NCBI GenBank assembly: GCA_050949885.1 | Contig: JBMNGO010000005.1 | Location: forward strand, 372,001-436,000 | Length of the DNA: 64,000 bases | From: JBMNGO01 sp050949885 | GTDB taxonomy: Bacteria > Bacillota > Syntrophomonadia > Syntrophomonadales > Syntrophomonadaceae | Direction of reading: 5' to 3' | Shown here: positions 15,636 to 23,557 of the stretch, in pieces | Position numbering within the stretch: position 1 is the first letter of the stretch | Layout: each line of letters starts with the position of its first letter | Notes under the pieces: generated by a model | Told to the model about the DNA's origin: nothing | The model's input: only the letters and a program-made list of their open reading frames with translations | Database searches by the model: none | Program-made: the position numbers and the translations under genes

Positions 15636-17267
15636 TTGAGTTTGGTTTTCATTAGCGGCAAGGATTTTGTAAGGAGTGTTAGGGCAGGATGCAAAAATCT
15701 TGAACTCAACCGGGACAAAGTAGACTTGCTGAATGTTTTTCCTGTTCCCGATGGTGACACAGGAACCAACATGTATCTAACCTTATTGGCAGCAGTAAAG
15801 GAAGGCGAAAAAAATTATGAAAAACCCCTGGGGCAAGTAGCCAAAGCTGTTTCCCGGGGTTCCTTAATGGGTGCCCGGGGCAATTCAGGAGTAATATTAT
15901 CCCAGGTTTTCCGGGGTATGGCCCGAATTTTGGAAAACAAGGAAAAAGCCAATGCGGCTGATTTTGCCATGGCTTTGCAAGCAGGATCAGATACCGCTTA
16001 CGAGGCAGTAATGAAACCTGTTGAAGGAACAATACTGACAGTTGTCAGAGAAATTGCCAAAGCCTGTGAGGCTAAAGCCAGAAAGGACAAAGATATTATT
16101 ACTACTCTGATGGCAGGAATACAGGCAGGACACAAAATTCTGAAAAAGACTCCGGAGATGTTGCCCATCCTAAAAGAGTCAGGGGTAATAGATGCTGGAG
16201 GGCAGGGATTTTTATACTTTCTTGAGGGTTTCATCCAAGGACTCGATCAGGAACACGAAATAGATCTGTCCATTTCTCAGCCTGACTACCACAGAGAGCA
16301 TGAGGGGCAGGGAACGGTTCCCGGAATGAATATAGAATTTCAATATTGTACGGAGTTGTTGATAATAGGTGACAGTGTAAATATTGACAAAGTAAAAAAC
16401 GCTCTTTCTTCCATGGGTGATTCAATGATGGTAGTAGGGGCAGAAGAAGTGGTCAAGGTACATATCCATTCCAACCATCCGGGTAAAGTCTTGGAAACCT
16501 GCATGAAATGGGGAAGCCTTACTGATATAAAAATAAACAATATGGTAGAAGAGGCTCATGAGCATATGCTTAACTGGCAGGAGTCCAGGGAAGTTGACCC
16601 TACGGAAGCCAAGCCCATCGGTTTAGTGACGGTGGGCATTGGGGATGGGATAATAAAGATACTGGAAAGCCTGGGAGCTGATGTGGTGGTGGAAGGTGGC
16701 CAGACCATGAACCCGAGTACCGAGGATCTTTTAAATGCCTGCAAAAAAGTAAATGCAGAAAATATTTTTATTATGCCTAATAATAGTAATGTGATTATGG
16801 CTGCTAATCAGGTGGCAGCACTGAGTGAAAAACCGGTCAGAGTTGTTCCCACCAAATCGGTTATGCAATGTATTACTGCCTTAGTGGCTTTCCATCCTTC
16901 CGAAGACGTGGAGGAAGTATATCAGGCTATGCTCAATGAGATAGACACTGTAAAATATGCCGAGGTGACCCGTGCAATCCGTAACACTTGCTTGGATGAT
17001 ATAGAAATAGCAGAAGGTGATGCGATAGGAATCCTTCAGGATAAAATTGTGCTTAGGGCCGATGATCCTTTTATAGCAGTGCTAAATCTCTTAGAGATGA
17101 TGGTGGATGACGAAAGTGAATTGATTACAATTCTATTTGGGCAGGACATTACTGAGGGCGAGGCGTTTTCTATTAAGGAAAAAGCCGAGGCTGCTTATCC
17201 TGATTGTGAGATTGAACTGCACTACGGTGGCCAACCTCATTATAGTTTCCTAATATCAGTAGAATAG
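15636..17267 (+). CDS. fakA: Fatty acid kinase subunit FakA (DAK2/DegV-like, YloV)
   Basis: 543 residues. The N-terminal DhaL-like kinase domain has the metal-binding motif PVPDGDTGTNM at about residue 38 and GARGNSGVILSQ. A middle domain and a C-terminal DegV-like fold follow. FakA phosphorylates fatty acids presented by FakB carriers to feed PlsX/PlsY phospholipid synthesis; plsX is also in this window. TTG start with GGGGGAGGG upstream. The gene follows asp23 and ends at a strong terminator. Confidence 0.93.
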   Translation: MSLVFISGKDFVRSVRAGCKNLELNRDKVDLLNVFPVPDGDTGTNMYLTLLAAVKEGEKNYEKPLGQVAKAVSRGSLMGARGNSGVILSQVFRGMARILENKEKANAADFAMALQAGSDTAYEAVMKPVEGTILTVVREIAKACEAKARKDKDIITTLMAGIQAGHKILKKTPEMLPILKESGVIDAGGQGFLYFLEGFIQGLDQEHEIDLSISQPDYHREHEGQGTVPGMNIEFQYCTELLIIGDSVNIDKVKNALSSMGDSMMVVGAEEVVKVHIHSNHPGKVLETCMKWGSLTDIKINNMVEEAHEHMLNWQESREVDPTEAKPIGLVTVGIGDGIIKILESLGADVVVEGGQTMNPSTEDLLNACKKVNAENIFIMPNNSNVIMAANQVAALSEKPVRVVPTKSVMQCITALVAFHPSEDVEEVYQAMLNEIDTVKYAEVTRAIRNTCLDDIEIAEGDAIGILQDKIVLRADDPFIAVLNLLEMMVDDESELITILFGQDITEGEAFSIKEKAEAAYPDCEIELHYGGQPHYSFLISVE

Positions 17268-17277
17268 GTATGGCACC

Positions 17278-17305
17278 TAAAAGCGGGTTTAAACCCGCTT
17301 TTTGT
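17278..17305 (+). terminator. Intrinsic terminator after fakA
   Basis: The palindrome AAGCGGGTTTAAACCCGCTT (17281-17300) is followed by TTTTG. It separates asp23-fakA from recG. Confidence 0.9.
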
Positions 17306-17339
17306 TTACGATTTGATAATTCATGGGTGGGAGGAAAGG

Positions 17340-19352
17340 ATGCATAGGCTGGGAAAAGAAATACGCTTTTTAAAGGGAATTGGTCCTAAAAGGAATAAAT
17401 TATTCCAGCGTTTAGGGATACATAATATTTTTGATTTGTTCTGGTATATCCCTCGTTCCTATTTTGATAGGAGCCATATTAGTCCAATTACCAGCTTGGT
17501 TGCAGGTTATAAGGTAAATATTCAGGGGATTATTACTGCAACTACCAAGAACCGGGCTAGAAATGGCATGAGTATTATAAAAGCTATAATAAGTGATGAG
17601 ACGGGCCTAATTCCTGCAGTATGGTTCAATCAACCCTTTCTGGATAGTAAACTACCTATTGGACAAAAAATACTCATATCAGGGCAAATTACAAGCTCTC
17701 AGATGGGAAAAGAGTTAATTGTCAAGGATTATGAACTACTGGACGAAAAAACCGGCATAAAGATCCTTCCTATTTATCCCCTTACCGAAGGGTTAAACCA
17801 AAAGGCTTTAAGACGATTGGTAGCACACAGTCTGGACGAATATTTGGACTACTATACAGAAATCTTACCCGATTCAATAAGGAAACATTATGGTCTGTGC
17901 GATATCCAATTTGCTTTTCGCAATATCCACTTTCCGGCCGACCGGTACTCATACCAGAAGGCCAGAAATCGGCTGGCCCTGGAAGAATTGTTGGTTTTTC
18001 GCCAGGTTCTGGAGGAGAAACGTAAAAGGGACAGATCGCTTAGAAAAGGCACATATAAAGAAACCACGGACTTATTTGCAAGAGTCCAGCAAGGATTACC
18101 TTTTACATTGACCCCAGCACAGTCAAGGGTTCTAAAAGAGATAATACAGGATATTGAATCCCCTATTGTCATGAATCGCCTTTTGCAAGGAGATGTAGGA
18201 TCAGGGAAAACCGTTGTAGCAGTTCTGGCCATGGTAAAAGCTGTGGCGGGGGGGTTTCAGGCGGCCCTTATGGCTCCCACAGAAATACTGGCAGATCAAC
18301 ATTTTGCTAACATAGATCGTTTATTGGCAAATAGCGGAATAGTAATTGCCTGTCTCACCGGTGGCACTTCAGCTAATCAGCGGCAAATGATCATTGAGGC
18401 AGTACGGTCTGGAGAAATCGATATTCTGGTTGGAACCCATTCATTAATTCAGGATTCTCTTGCTTTTAAAAACCTGGGCCTGGCAGTGATAGATGAGCAG
18501 CACCGGTTTGGTGTTGAGCAGAGATTAAGGCTTAGGCTAAAAGGGGATTCTCCTGATGTACTGGTAATGACAGCCACCCCCATACCCAGAACTCTGGCTC
18601 TTACCTTGTATGGGGATTTGGACTATTCAGTTATTGACGAGTTACCTCCGGGACGTCGGAAAGTAATAACCAGATACATACCCCCATATCATCGCAGCCA
18701 GGTTTACAATTTTTTAAAAAAAGAAATCCAAAAAGGCAGACAGGCTTTTGTTGTATGCCCGTTGGTGGAAGAATCTGAAAAACAGGACCTGCAAGATGCC
18801 CAAAGCCTTTATGCTGACCTGCAGGAGAACTTATTTAAGGGATTTAGATTGGGGCTGATTCATGGCAGAATGCGGCAGGCTGACAAAGACTTAATAATGC
18901 AGATGTTCAAGCAGAAACAAATTGATCTTTTAGTTACTACTACGGTTGTGGAAGTTGGGGTAGATGTTCCTAATGCGACCATAATGGTTATTGAACAGGC
19001 CGAAAGATATGGTCTTTCCCAGCTTCACCAGCTCAGGGGCAGGGTAGGACGGGGAAGCGAACGATCTTTTTGCTTTCTGCTAGGTGAGCCGAAAAGTGAA
19101 GAAGCTAAAAAGCGTCTGCGGATCATTGAGACAACCAGTGATGGTTTTCTACTGGCGCAAAAAGACCTGGAAATGAGGGGGCCCGGAGAATTTTGGGGGG
19201 TTAGGCAACATGGTTTGGATCAGTTTAAGCTGGCTGATCTGTCTAAGGATCTGGAACTTATCCAGTTAAGTCAAAGATTGGTAGGCAGTACCTATTTGGA
19301 TGAACAGTATATATTTTTGAAAAACAAGCCAAATAGAACCATAGATAATTAA
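17340..19352 (+). CDS. recG: ATP-dependent DNA helicase RecG
   Basis: 670 residues. It remodels stalled forks and branched DNA. It has the N-terminal wedge/OB domain (FLKGIGPKRNKLFQRLGI...), then SF2 helicase motifs: Walker A GDVGSGKT at about residue 283, DEQH near 385, TATPIPRTLALT, and the C-terminal QLRGRVGRG block. ATG 17340 is chosen because GGGAGG lies just upstream; a start nine codons earlier has no site. The gene follows a terminator and is followed by one, so it is probably monocistronic. Confidence 0.97.
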   Translation: MHRLGKEIRFLKGIGPKRNKLFQRLGIHNIFDLFWYIPRSYFDRSHISPITSLVAGYKVNIQGIITATTKNRARNGMSIIKAIISDETGLIPAVWFNQPFLDSKLPIGQKILISGQITSSQMGKELIVKDYELLDEKTGIKILPIYPLTEGLNQKALRRLVAHSLDEYLDYYTEILPDSIRKHYGLCDIQFAFRNIHFPADRYSYQKARNRLALEELLVFRQVLEEKRKRDRSLRKGTYKETTDLFARVQQGLPFTLTPAQSRVLKEIIQDIESPIVMNRLLQGDVGSGKTVVAVLAMVKAVAGGFQAALMAPTEILADQHFANIDRLLANSGIVIACLTGGTSANQRQMIIEAVRSGEIDILVGTHSLIQDSLAFKNLGLAVIDEQHRFGVEQRLRLRLKGDSPDVLVMTATPIPRTLALTLYGDLDYSVIDELPPGRRKVITRYIPPYHRSQVYNFLKKEIQKGRQAFVVCPLVEESEKQDLQDAQSLYADLQENLFKGFRLGLIHGRMRQADKDLIMQMFKQKQIDLLVTTTVVEVGVDVPNATIMVIEQAERYGLSQLHQLRGRVGRGSERSFCFLLGEPKSEEAKKRLRIIETTSDGFLLAQKDLEMRGPGEFWGVRQHGLDQFKLADLSKDLELIQLSQRLVGSTYLDEQYIFLKNKPNRTIDN

Positions 19353-19389
19353 AATTTTCAGAAGGTTTACAATTTATCAAATTATTATG

Positions 19390-19421
19390 CTATCTGTGAA
19401 GATAATCCAGATAGTTTTTTT
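19390..19421 (+). terminator. Intrinsic terminator after recG
   Basis: CTATCTG (19390-19396) pairs with CAGATAG (19408-19414), followed by seven T's. Confidence 0.85.
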
Positions 19422-19474
19422 ATTCTATTCAAAGAATATAATTAAGCTGCCTGTGGTGAAACGGAGGTGAAACT

Positions 19475-19576
19475 ATGGACGATAAAAAGGCGGAAAAAAT
19501 ACAAAAATTGAAGTATGAAATAAGCCAGGAATCAGGGTTAAAATTTTCAAAACCAAGCAAAAGAAAAAGAAAATAA
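19475..19576 (+). CDS. 33-residue basic micro-ORF resembling the start of an alpha/beta SASP
   Basis: ATG with a strong GGAGGTG four bases upstream, then 33 codons to TAA. The segment KLKYEISQESGLKF looks like the N-terminal KYEIAQEFG block of alpha/beta small acid-soluble spore proteins, where the Gpr protease cuts. The product then ends in a basic tail, KPSKRKRK, with no second half. A full SASP gene lies 76 bases downstream. It may be a decayed duplicate or a genuine short spore peptide. The resemblance is short and seen by eye only. Confidence 0.5.
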   Translation: MDDKKAEKIQKLKYEISQESGLKFSKPSKRKRK

Positions 19577-19652
19577 AAACTTATGAAAATACTTCTAGCA
19601 TATTAGTTGACGCCGGGGAAACAATAAGATTACAAAAAAGGAGGTGAATCAA

Positions 19653-19862
19653 ATGGCAAGAAGCAATAATATTCTGGTTCCCCAGGCTAAAGCTGCCATG
19701 GATCAATTTAAACAGGAGGCTGCTCAAGAAGTGGGAGTAAACCTGAAGAGCGGCTACAATGGAGACCTGACAGCTCGCCAGGCAGGCAGCATCGGCGGTC
19801 AAATGGTAAAGAAAATGATCTACGATTATCAGAGCAGACAGGCACAAAATCAAATGAGATAA
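19653..19862 (+). CDS. Alpha/beta-type small acid-soluble spore protein
   Basis: 69 residues. Such proteins coat spore DNA and protect it, then are degraded by Gpr at germination. The conserved middle and end are clear: DQFKQEAAQEVGVNLKSGYN, GDLTARQAGSIGGQMVKKMI. ATG 19653 is the start, after AAGGAGGTGA; an in-frame GTG inside that site is rejected. It faces gpr, the gene of the protease that digests it, across a shared terminator. Confidence 0.96.
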   Translation: MARSNNILVPQAKAAMDQFKQEAAQEVGVNLKSGYNGDLTARQAGSIGGQMVKKMIYDYQSRQAQNQMR

Positions 19863-19889
19863 CTTGTTTGAAATAATCATTGTAATATT

Positions 19890-19923
19890 AACAAGCGGAT
19901 AGAAGTACATCCGCTTGTTTTCA
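19890..19923. terminator. Terminator between convergent SASP and gpr genes
   Basis: AACAAGCGGAT (19890-19900) pairs exactly with ATCCGCTTGTT (19909-19919) and is followed by T's on the plus strand. The inverted arm has A's upstream that give a partial T-run on the minus strand, so it may serve both genes. Confidence 0.85.
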
Positions 19924-19926
19924 TTG

Positions 19927-20886
19927 TTAAACAGCATAAAGGACTAGTTGTTCTTCGGAGATTCCAGGGAAAAGGGATTTACTGATGCCAATGGCAATTA
20001 TGCGGGCTGTAATCTCAATAATGTCGTCTATTTCCTTGGGAGTAACACTCAAACCGCCTCCGAAAAAAGACAGGATTTCTTTAATGGAGTTAATAGCCTG
20101 AGTATCATTATACATAGCCCCCGTGTTCAAGCAGAATTTTTTTATTGCTTGGTTGGCAATGACAGCAGCGTTTACAATTGTAGGACATCCCACCGCGATT
20201 ACAGGAACTCCCAGTTCTTCTTGGGTAAGGGCATGTCTTCTGTTACCAATTCCTGCTCCGGGCTGGATGCCGGTATTGGCCATCTGAATGGTAGTGCCAA
20301 TTCTTTCCACACTCTGAGCAGCCAAGGCGTCTACGGCAATAATAATTTCAGGTTTAACCTCATCAACGATTCCCTTGATAACCTCAAAAGTTTCTAAACC
20401 AGTTATCCCTAATACCCCTGGAGCTATACCACAAGTAGGACGCATCCCTTCAACCAGTGCCTCAGGGGCGTGTTGGTGATAATGCCTGGTAATGGGACTA
20501 TATTCAATAAATTTGGGACCGAGAGAATCAGGAGTAGCATGCCAGTTGCCCAGGCCTACCAAGAGAACGGTACCAGTCTTTGATAATGAACCATTAATTA
20601 GGTTTTCCATGGAGTTTTCTATGGCTTCCACAAGTTCATCCTTTAAATAAGGGTCATTGATTTTCAAGGGAGGGGATTCAATGGTTATATAGGTTCCGAT
20701 GGGTCTCCCTAGTTGGCGGGCTCCTATTTCATTTTTTATATTGATAATAGTAGTTTTTATTCTTTCCCTTTGCACAACTTGTTCTTCCACTCCGGATATT
20801 TCCTTACCTGTTGTTCCCCTGACCAAGTCTCTTGCTTCCAGGGCCAAATCTATGTTTAGAGTAAAAAAATTAAGAAAATTATCCAA
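19927..20886 (-). CDS. gpr: Germination protease (spore protease Gpr)
   Basis: 319 residues of peptidase family A25. It is made as a zymogen in the developing spore and cleaves SASPs at germination. Recognisable blocks: LALEARDLVRG near the N-terminus (site of zymogen processing), LVGLGNWHATPDSLGP, ALAAQSVERIGTTIQ, PGAGIGNRR and VPVIAVGCPTIVNA. Ribosome site AAAGGAGG. Its substrate gene lies immediately convergent. A sigma-G-like promoter precedes it. Confidence 0.96.
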   Translation of the reverse strand: MDNFLNFFTLNIDLALEARDLVRGTTGKEISGVEEQVVQRERIKTTIINIKNEIGARQLGRPIGTYITIESPPLKINDPYLKDELVEAIENSMENLINGSLSKTGTVLLVGLGNWHATPDSLGPKFIEYSPITRHYHQHAPEALVEGMRPTCGIAPGVLGITGLETFEVIKGIVDEVKPEIIIAVDALAAQSVERIGTTIQMANTGIQPGAGIGNRRHALTQEELGVPVIAVGCPTIVNAAVIANQAIKKFCLNTGAMYNDTQAINSIKEILSFFGGGLSVTPKEIDDIIEITARIIAIGISKSLFPGISEEQLVLYAV

Positions 20887-20907
20887 ATTTAAAACCTCCT
20901 TTGACAG

Positions 20908-20936
20908 TATTATCCCAAAGGTGAGGTTTTATATGC
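20908..20936 (-). promoter_or_regulatory. Sigma-G-like (forespore) promoter of gpr
   Basis: On the minus strand GCATA, a 17-base spacer, then GATAATA. This approaches the forespore sigma-G pattern (GHATR-N17/18-CATWMTA) with one mismatch in the -10. Placed about 20 bases before the gpr start, it agrees with forespore expression of this gene in Bacillus. Confidence 0.5.
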
Positions 20937-20948
20937 AGCAGGAAAATA

Positions 20949-20977
20949 AAAATGGCGACGTGGATAGTCGCCATTTT
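20949..20977 (-). terminator. Terminator-like hairpin upstream of gpr
   Basis: AAAATGGCGAC (20949-20959) and GTCGCCATTTT (20967-20977) form an 11-bp perfect stem with a seven-base loop. The T-rich run (TATTTTCC) follows in the minus direction. No gene on that strand ends nearby; the nearest is ylbJ, 1.3 kb away. Confidence 0.6.
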
Positions 20978-21274
20978 GGGGAGAGGAGAATTTTGTAAAG
21001 TTGTTGGGGAGGGTTTGTTTACCAGATTTTACACCTGGTAATTATATAATTACCCTAATTTTTGTTTTATATACAAAAAAAATAAAAAATTTTGCATGTG
21101 TTACTCGGCAAAAGAAAAGGTATGCTATATTGCTAAATGCGATTCTTTGGTGGGTATCTGTTTTTTGTGACAAAAAACATAATATCTTGCATTGGTTGGT
21201 ATAATTAAGGTAAAAAATGTTGGGAAAAGAGGTTAAATAGACCAAATAGCGAATCATCAAAGGAGGAGATATCA
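20978..21274. other. Non-coding gap before rsmD
   Basis: No credible gene. AT-rich, with a TATAAT at 21200-21205 that could be the -10 of the rsmD promoter, but no matching -35 at the right distance. The AGGAGG at 21261-21266 is the rsmD ribosome site. Possible reading frames here lack ribosome sites and family features. Confidence 0.5.
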
Positions 21275-21835
21275 CTGCGAGTTATAGCAGGTATGGCCAA
21301 AGGTAAAAGGCTCAAGGCGCCTCCTGGAACGAATACTCGCCCGATAACCGATATGATAAAAGAGGCTCTTTTCAATGTCCTGGGACATGATATGTCAGGA
21401 ATAGTCTTTCTAGATCTATTCGCGGGAAGTGGTAGTGTTGGCATTGAGGCTTTGAGCAGGGGAGCGTCCCGGGTCATTTTTGTTGACAGCAGCTATCATG
21501 CTGTGAAGACTATAAAATATAATCTTATTAATTGCAATTTTATGGATGGATATGAAATATACCGACAAGATGTTTTTCGGGCCATAAACAATTTACAGAG
21601 GCACCAGATAACATTCGATCTGATTTACGCAGATCCGCCGTTCCCTTTGGATTCTGTCTTTACCAGGGTAATGACAGCTATTGATGATGCCCAGATCTTA
21701 AAAAACCACGGGTTAGCAATAATTAGAACACCCCGAAAAAAAGTGCTTCCTCAGACAATTGGATTCTTAATAGAGTATAAAACCAGTATTTATGGTGATT
21801 CTTGTTTGCACTACTACTACAAGGAGGTTAAATAA
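21275..21835 (+). CDS. rsmD: 16S rRNA (guanine966-N2)-methyltransferase, apparent CTG start
   Basis: 186 residues with the SAM-binding block VFLDLFAGSGSVGIEALSRGA and the catalytic DLIYADPPFP motif. Family members begin M-R-V/I-I-A-G-x-x-K-G; here the codons for RVIAGMAKGKRLKAPPG are preceded by CTG at 21275, eight bases after AGGAGG. The first ATG (21293) would remove the conserved N-terminus and lie 26 bases from the ribosome site. No ATG, GTG or TTG is available upstream in frame before the ribosome site, so CTG is the likely start. Followed by a coiled-coil gene rather than the usual coaD. Confidence 0.9.
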   Translation: MRVIAGMAKGKRLKAPPGTNTRPITDMIKEALFNVLGHDMSGIVFLDLFAGSGSVGIEALSRGASRVIFVDSSYHAVKTIKYNLINCNFMDGYEIYRQDVFRAINNLQRHQITFDLIYADPPFPLDSVFTRVMTAIDDAQILKNHGLAIIRTPRKKVLPQTIGFLIEYKTSIYGDSCLHYYYKEVK

Positions 21836-21841
21836 CAACTA

Positions 21842-22333
21842 ATGGACATTTTTAGAGTATTGGATGAGATTGAAGTGACAATAAAACAAGGGAAAAAGGT
21901 TCCGCTGGCCACGGGCAAGGTAATGGTGGAGAAATACCGACTTCTTGAGCTTCTTGACCGGCTAAGAGCTGTACTGCCGGAGGAACTGGAGACGGTCAGG
22001 CTCATTCTTGCTGAAAAGGATCGGATAGTAAAAGAAGCATGTGCTGAAGCAGACCAATACGTTGAACAATCACGGCAAAGAGCTAGTAAATTGGTAGAAA
22101 ACAGTGAAATTACCCAGCAAGCCATGAAACTTTCGGAGGAGATAATACAAAAAGCGGAAATCCATGCGGAGAAAATTCGCAGTGAGGCAGTACAATATGC
22201 GGATAGGGTTCTTGAGCATGCTGACAGGGTTTTGAAGCGTTGTGAGGAGGCTCTATCCAATGGCCGGGAGGATTTAAATAGTATTCTGGAGGAAAAAAAA
22301 TCAGGTTTTTCGGATTCTTACAACAACCAGTAA
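21842..22333 (+). CDS. Coiled-coil protein, ATP-synthase-b/DivIVA-like, function unknown
   Basis: 163 residues, mostly charged helix. The N-terminus MDIFRVLDEIEVTIKQGKKVPLATGKVMV is followed by a long coiled coil rich in Glu/Ala/Arg (residues about 55-140). No membrane span. Proteins like this sit next to rsmD/coaD in several Clostridia and are often named as ATPase-like; the function is not known. The gene is six bases after rsmD, using an AAGGAGG inside the rsmD end. Its last 33 bases overlap the end of the convergent ylbJ, so both coding strands are used there. Confidence 0.75.
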   Translation: MDIFRVLDEIEVTIKQGKKVPLATGKVMVEKYRLLELLDRLRAVLPEELETVRLILAEKDRIVKEACAEADQYVEQSRQRASKLVENSEITQQAMKLSEEIIQKAEIHAEKIRSEAVQYADRVLEHADRVLKRCEEALSNGREDLNSILEEKKSGFSDSYNNQ

Positions 22334-23473
22334 ACCTATAATTCCTAAACCGACGGCCAGGCAGAGCAAGGAATAAGACCAGGCGTCAAAAGCATAAAGA
22401 ATCTTGTAGTAAGGCAGATCAACAGCTAAGCAGGATACCCCGCGGGGAACGATAACAAAAGAGTAGCCCAAATAGGTTATTATCGAGGAAAAGACAATTT
22501 GTAGCAATCGCGACTGAAGATAAAAGGATAAACGTACCGGAGTACCGGCTACTATACTAAGGATCTGGGCTATTATGGAGAAACCGCTGAAGGCCATTAC
22601 AATGCTGGCTACCAGAAGTTTGGCCAGTAGATGACCGTCGGTTGCAACTAATGTGTTTAAGCCTATAGTAATTTCAAAAATACCCATACTCATGCCATAG
22701 GCTATCTGGTAAGGCAGGCTTATTACAGGCAAGAGATGCATAAAAGCTCTGGCAAATATATCCATGATTCCCCATACAGAAAGCATACGGGTGAGAATAG
22801 AGAAAAAGACAATAAAGCCGGCAATAGCCAGGATATTTGAAACACTGCTTTTTATAGCCTTCCCCAGCAGCGACCCTATTCCGCCCTTTATGCGGGAACC
22901 AGTCTCGGCAAGAGAAAGGACAGCCTTGTGTAATATATGACCTTTTAGATAATCGCTCTTGGTTTTACCAGACCTAAAGCCCCAACATAGTCCGACTAAG
23001 AGATTGGCCAGGTAATGAGACACTGCTAAGAGATAACCAATAGTGGGAGACCCAAACATGCCTATACCTACAGCCCCAATAATGAATAAGGGGCTGGAAT
23101 TATTGGTAAATGAGACTAGCCTTTCCATTTCTTCACCAGTTAGCATGCCTTCATCGTACAAACGCTTACTCATTACTGCACCTACGGGAAACCCTGACGT
23201 GAAGCCCATGGCAACTACCAGCGAACTGCATCCGGGGAGGCCAAAAACAGGTCTCATGATTGGTTCCAATAGGATGCCCAGGAAGCGAACTAATCCCAGG
23301 CTGATTAAGAGTTCAGCCACGATGAAGAAAGGAAACAAGGCTGGGAGAATGGTTAAAGCCCACAACATAAATGCATCTTTGGCAGCACCAATGGTCTGTG
23401 CAGGGTTAGATACCATAAAGAAAGCAATAATTAGTATAATAGTGTTATAAATAATTGGTCTGAATATTCCCAC
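22301..23473 (-). CDS. ylbJ: Sporulation integral membrane protein YlbJ
   Basis: 390 residues, about eight to ten hydrophobic spans, with the nucleoside-transporter/YlbJ type Gate motifs (LPALFPFFIVAELLISLG, GFTSGFPVGAVMSKRLYDEG, FTNNSSPLFIIGAVG). In Bacillus YlbJ is a mother-cell sporulation protein needed for spore cortex formation. Divergent from the patatin gene and convergent with the coiled-coil gene, which it overlaps by 33 bases. No terminator lies just after its stop, since that DNA is coding on the other strand. Confidence 0.93.
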   Translation of the reverse strand: MGIFRPIIYNTIILIIAFFMVSNPAQTIGAAKDAFMLWALTILPALFPFFIVAELLISLGLVRFLGILLEPIMRPVFGLPGCSSLVVAMGFTSGFPVGAVMSKRLYDEGMLTGEEMERLVSFTNNSSPLFIIGAVGIGMFGSPTIGYLLAVSHYLANLLVGLCWGFRSGKTKSDYLKGHILHKAVLSLAETGSRIKGGIGSLLGKAIKSSVSNILAIAGFIVFFSILTRMLSVWGIMDIFARAFMHLLPVISLPYQIAYGMSMGIFEITIGLNTLVATDGHLLAKLLVASIVMAFSGFSIIAQILSIVAGTPVRLSFYLQSRLLQIVFSSIITYLGYSFVIVPRGVSCLAVDLPYYKILYAFDAWSYSLLCLAVGLGIIGLLVVVRIRKT

Positions 23474-23557
23474 TTAAATGGTAACCTCGCTTTTTCTATA
23501 CAAAAATATATGCGCTTTTTTGAGGCTTAGAAGTAATACCCACAGGGAGGAATCAAT

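Noticed and set aside
21001..21204. 67-codon frame upstream of rsmD
   Set aside because: No ribosome site, low-complexity AT-rich composition, and it lies in an intergenic promoter region.
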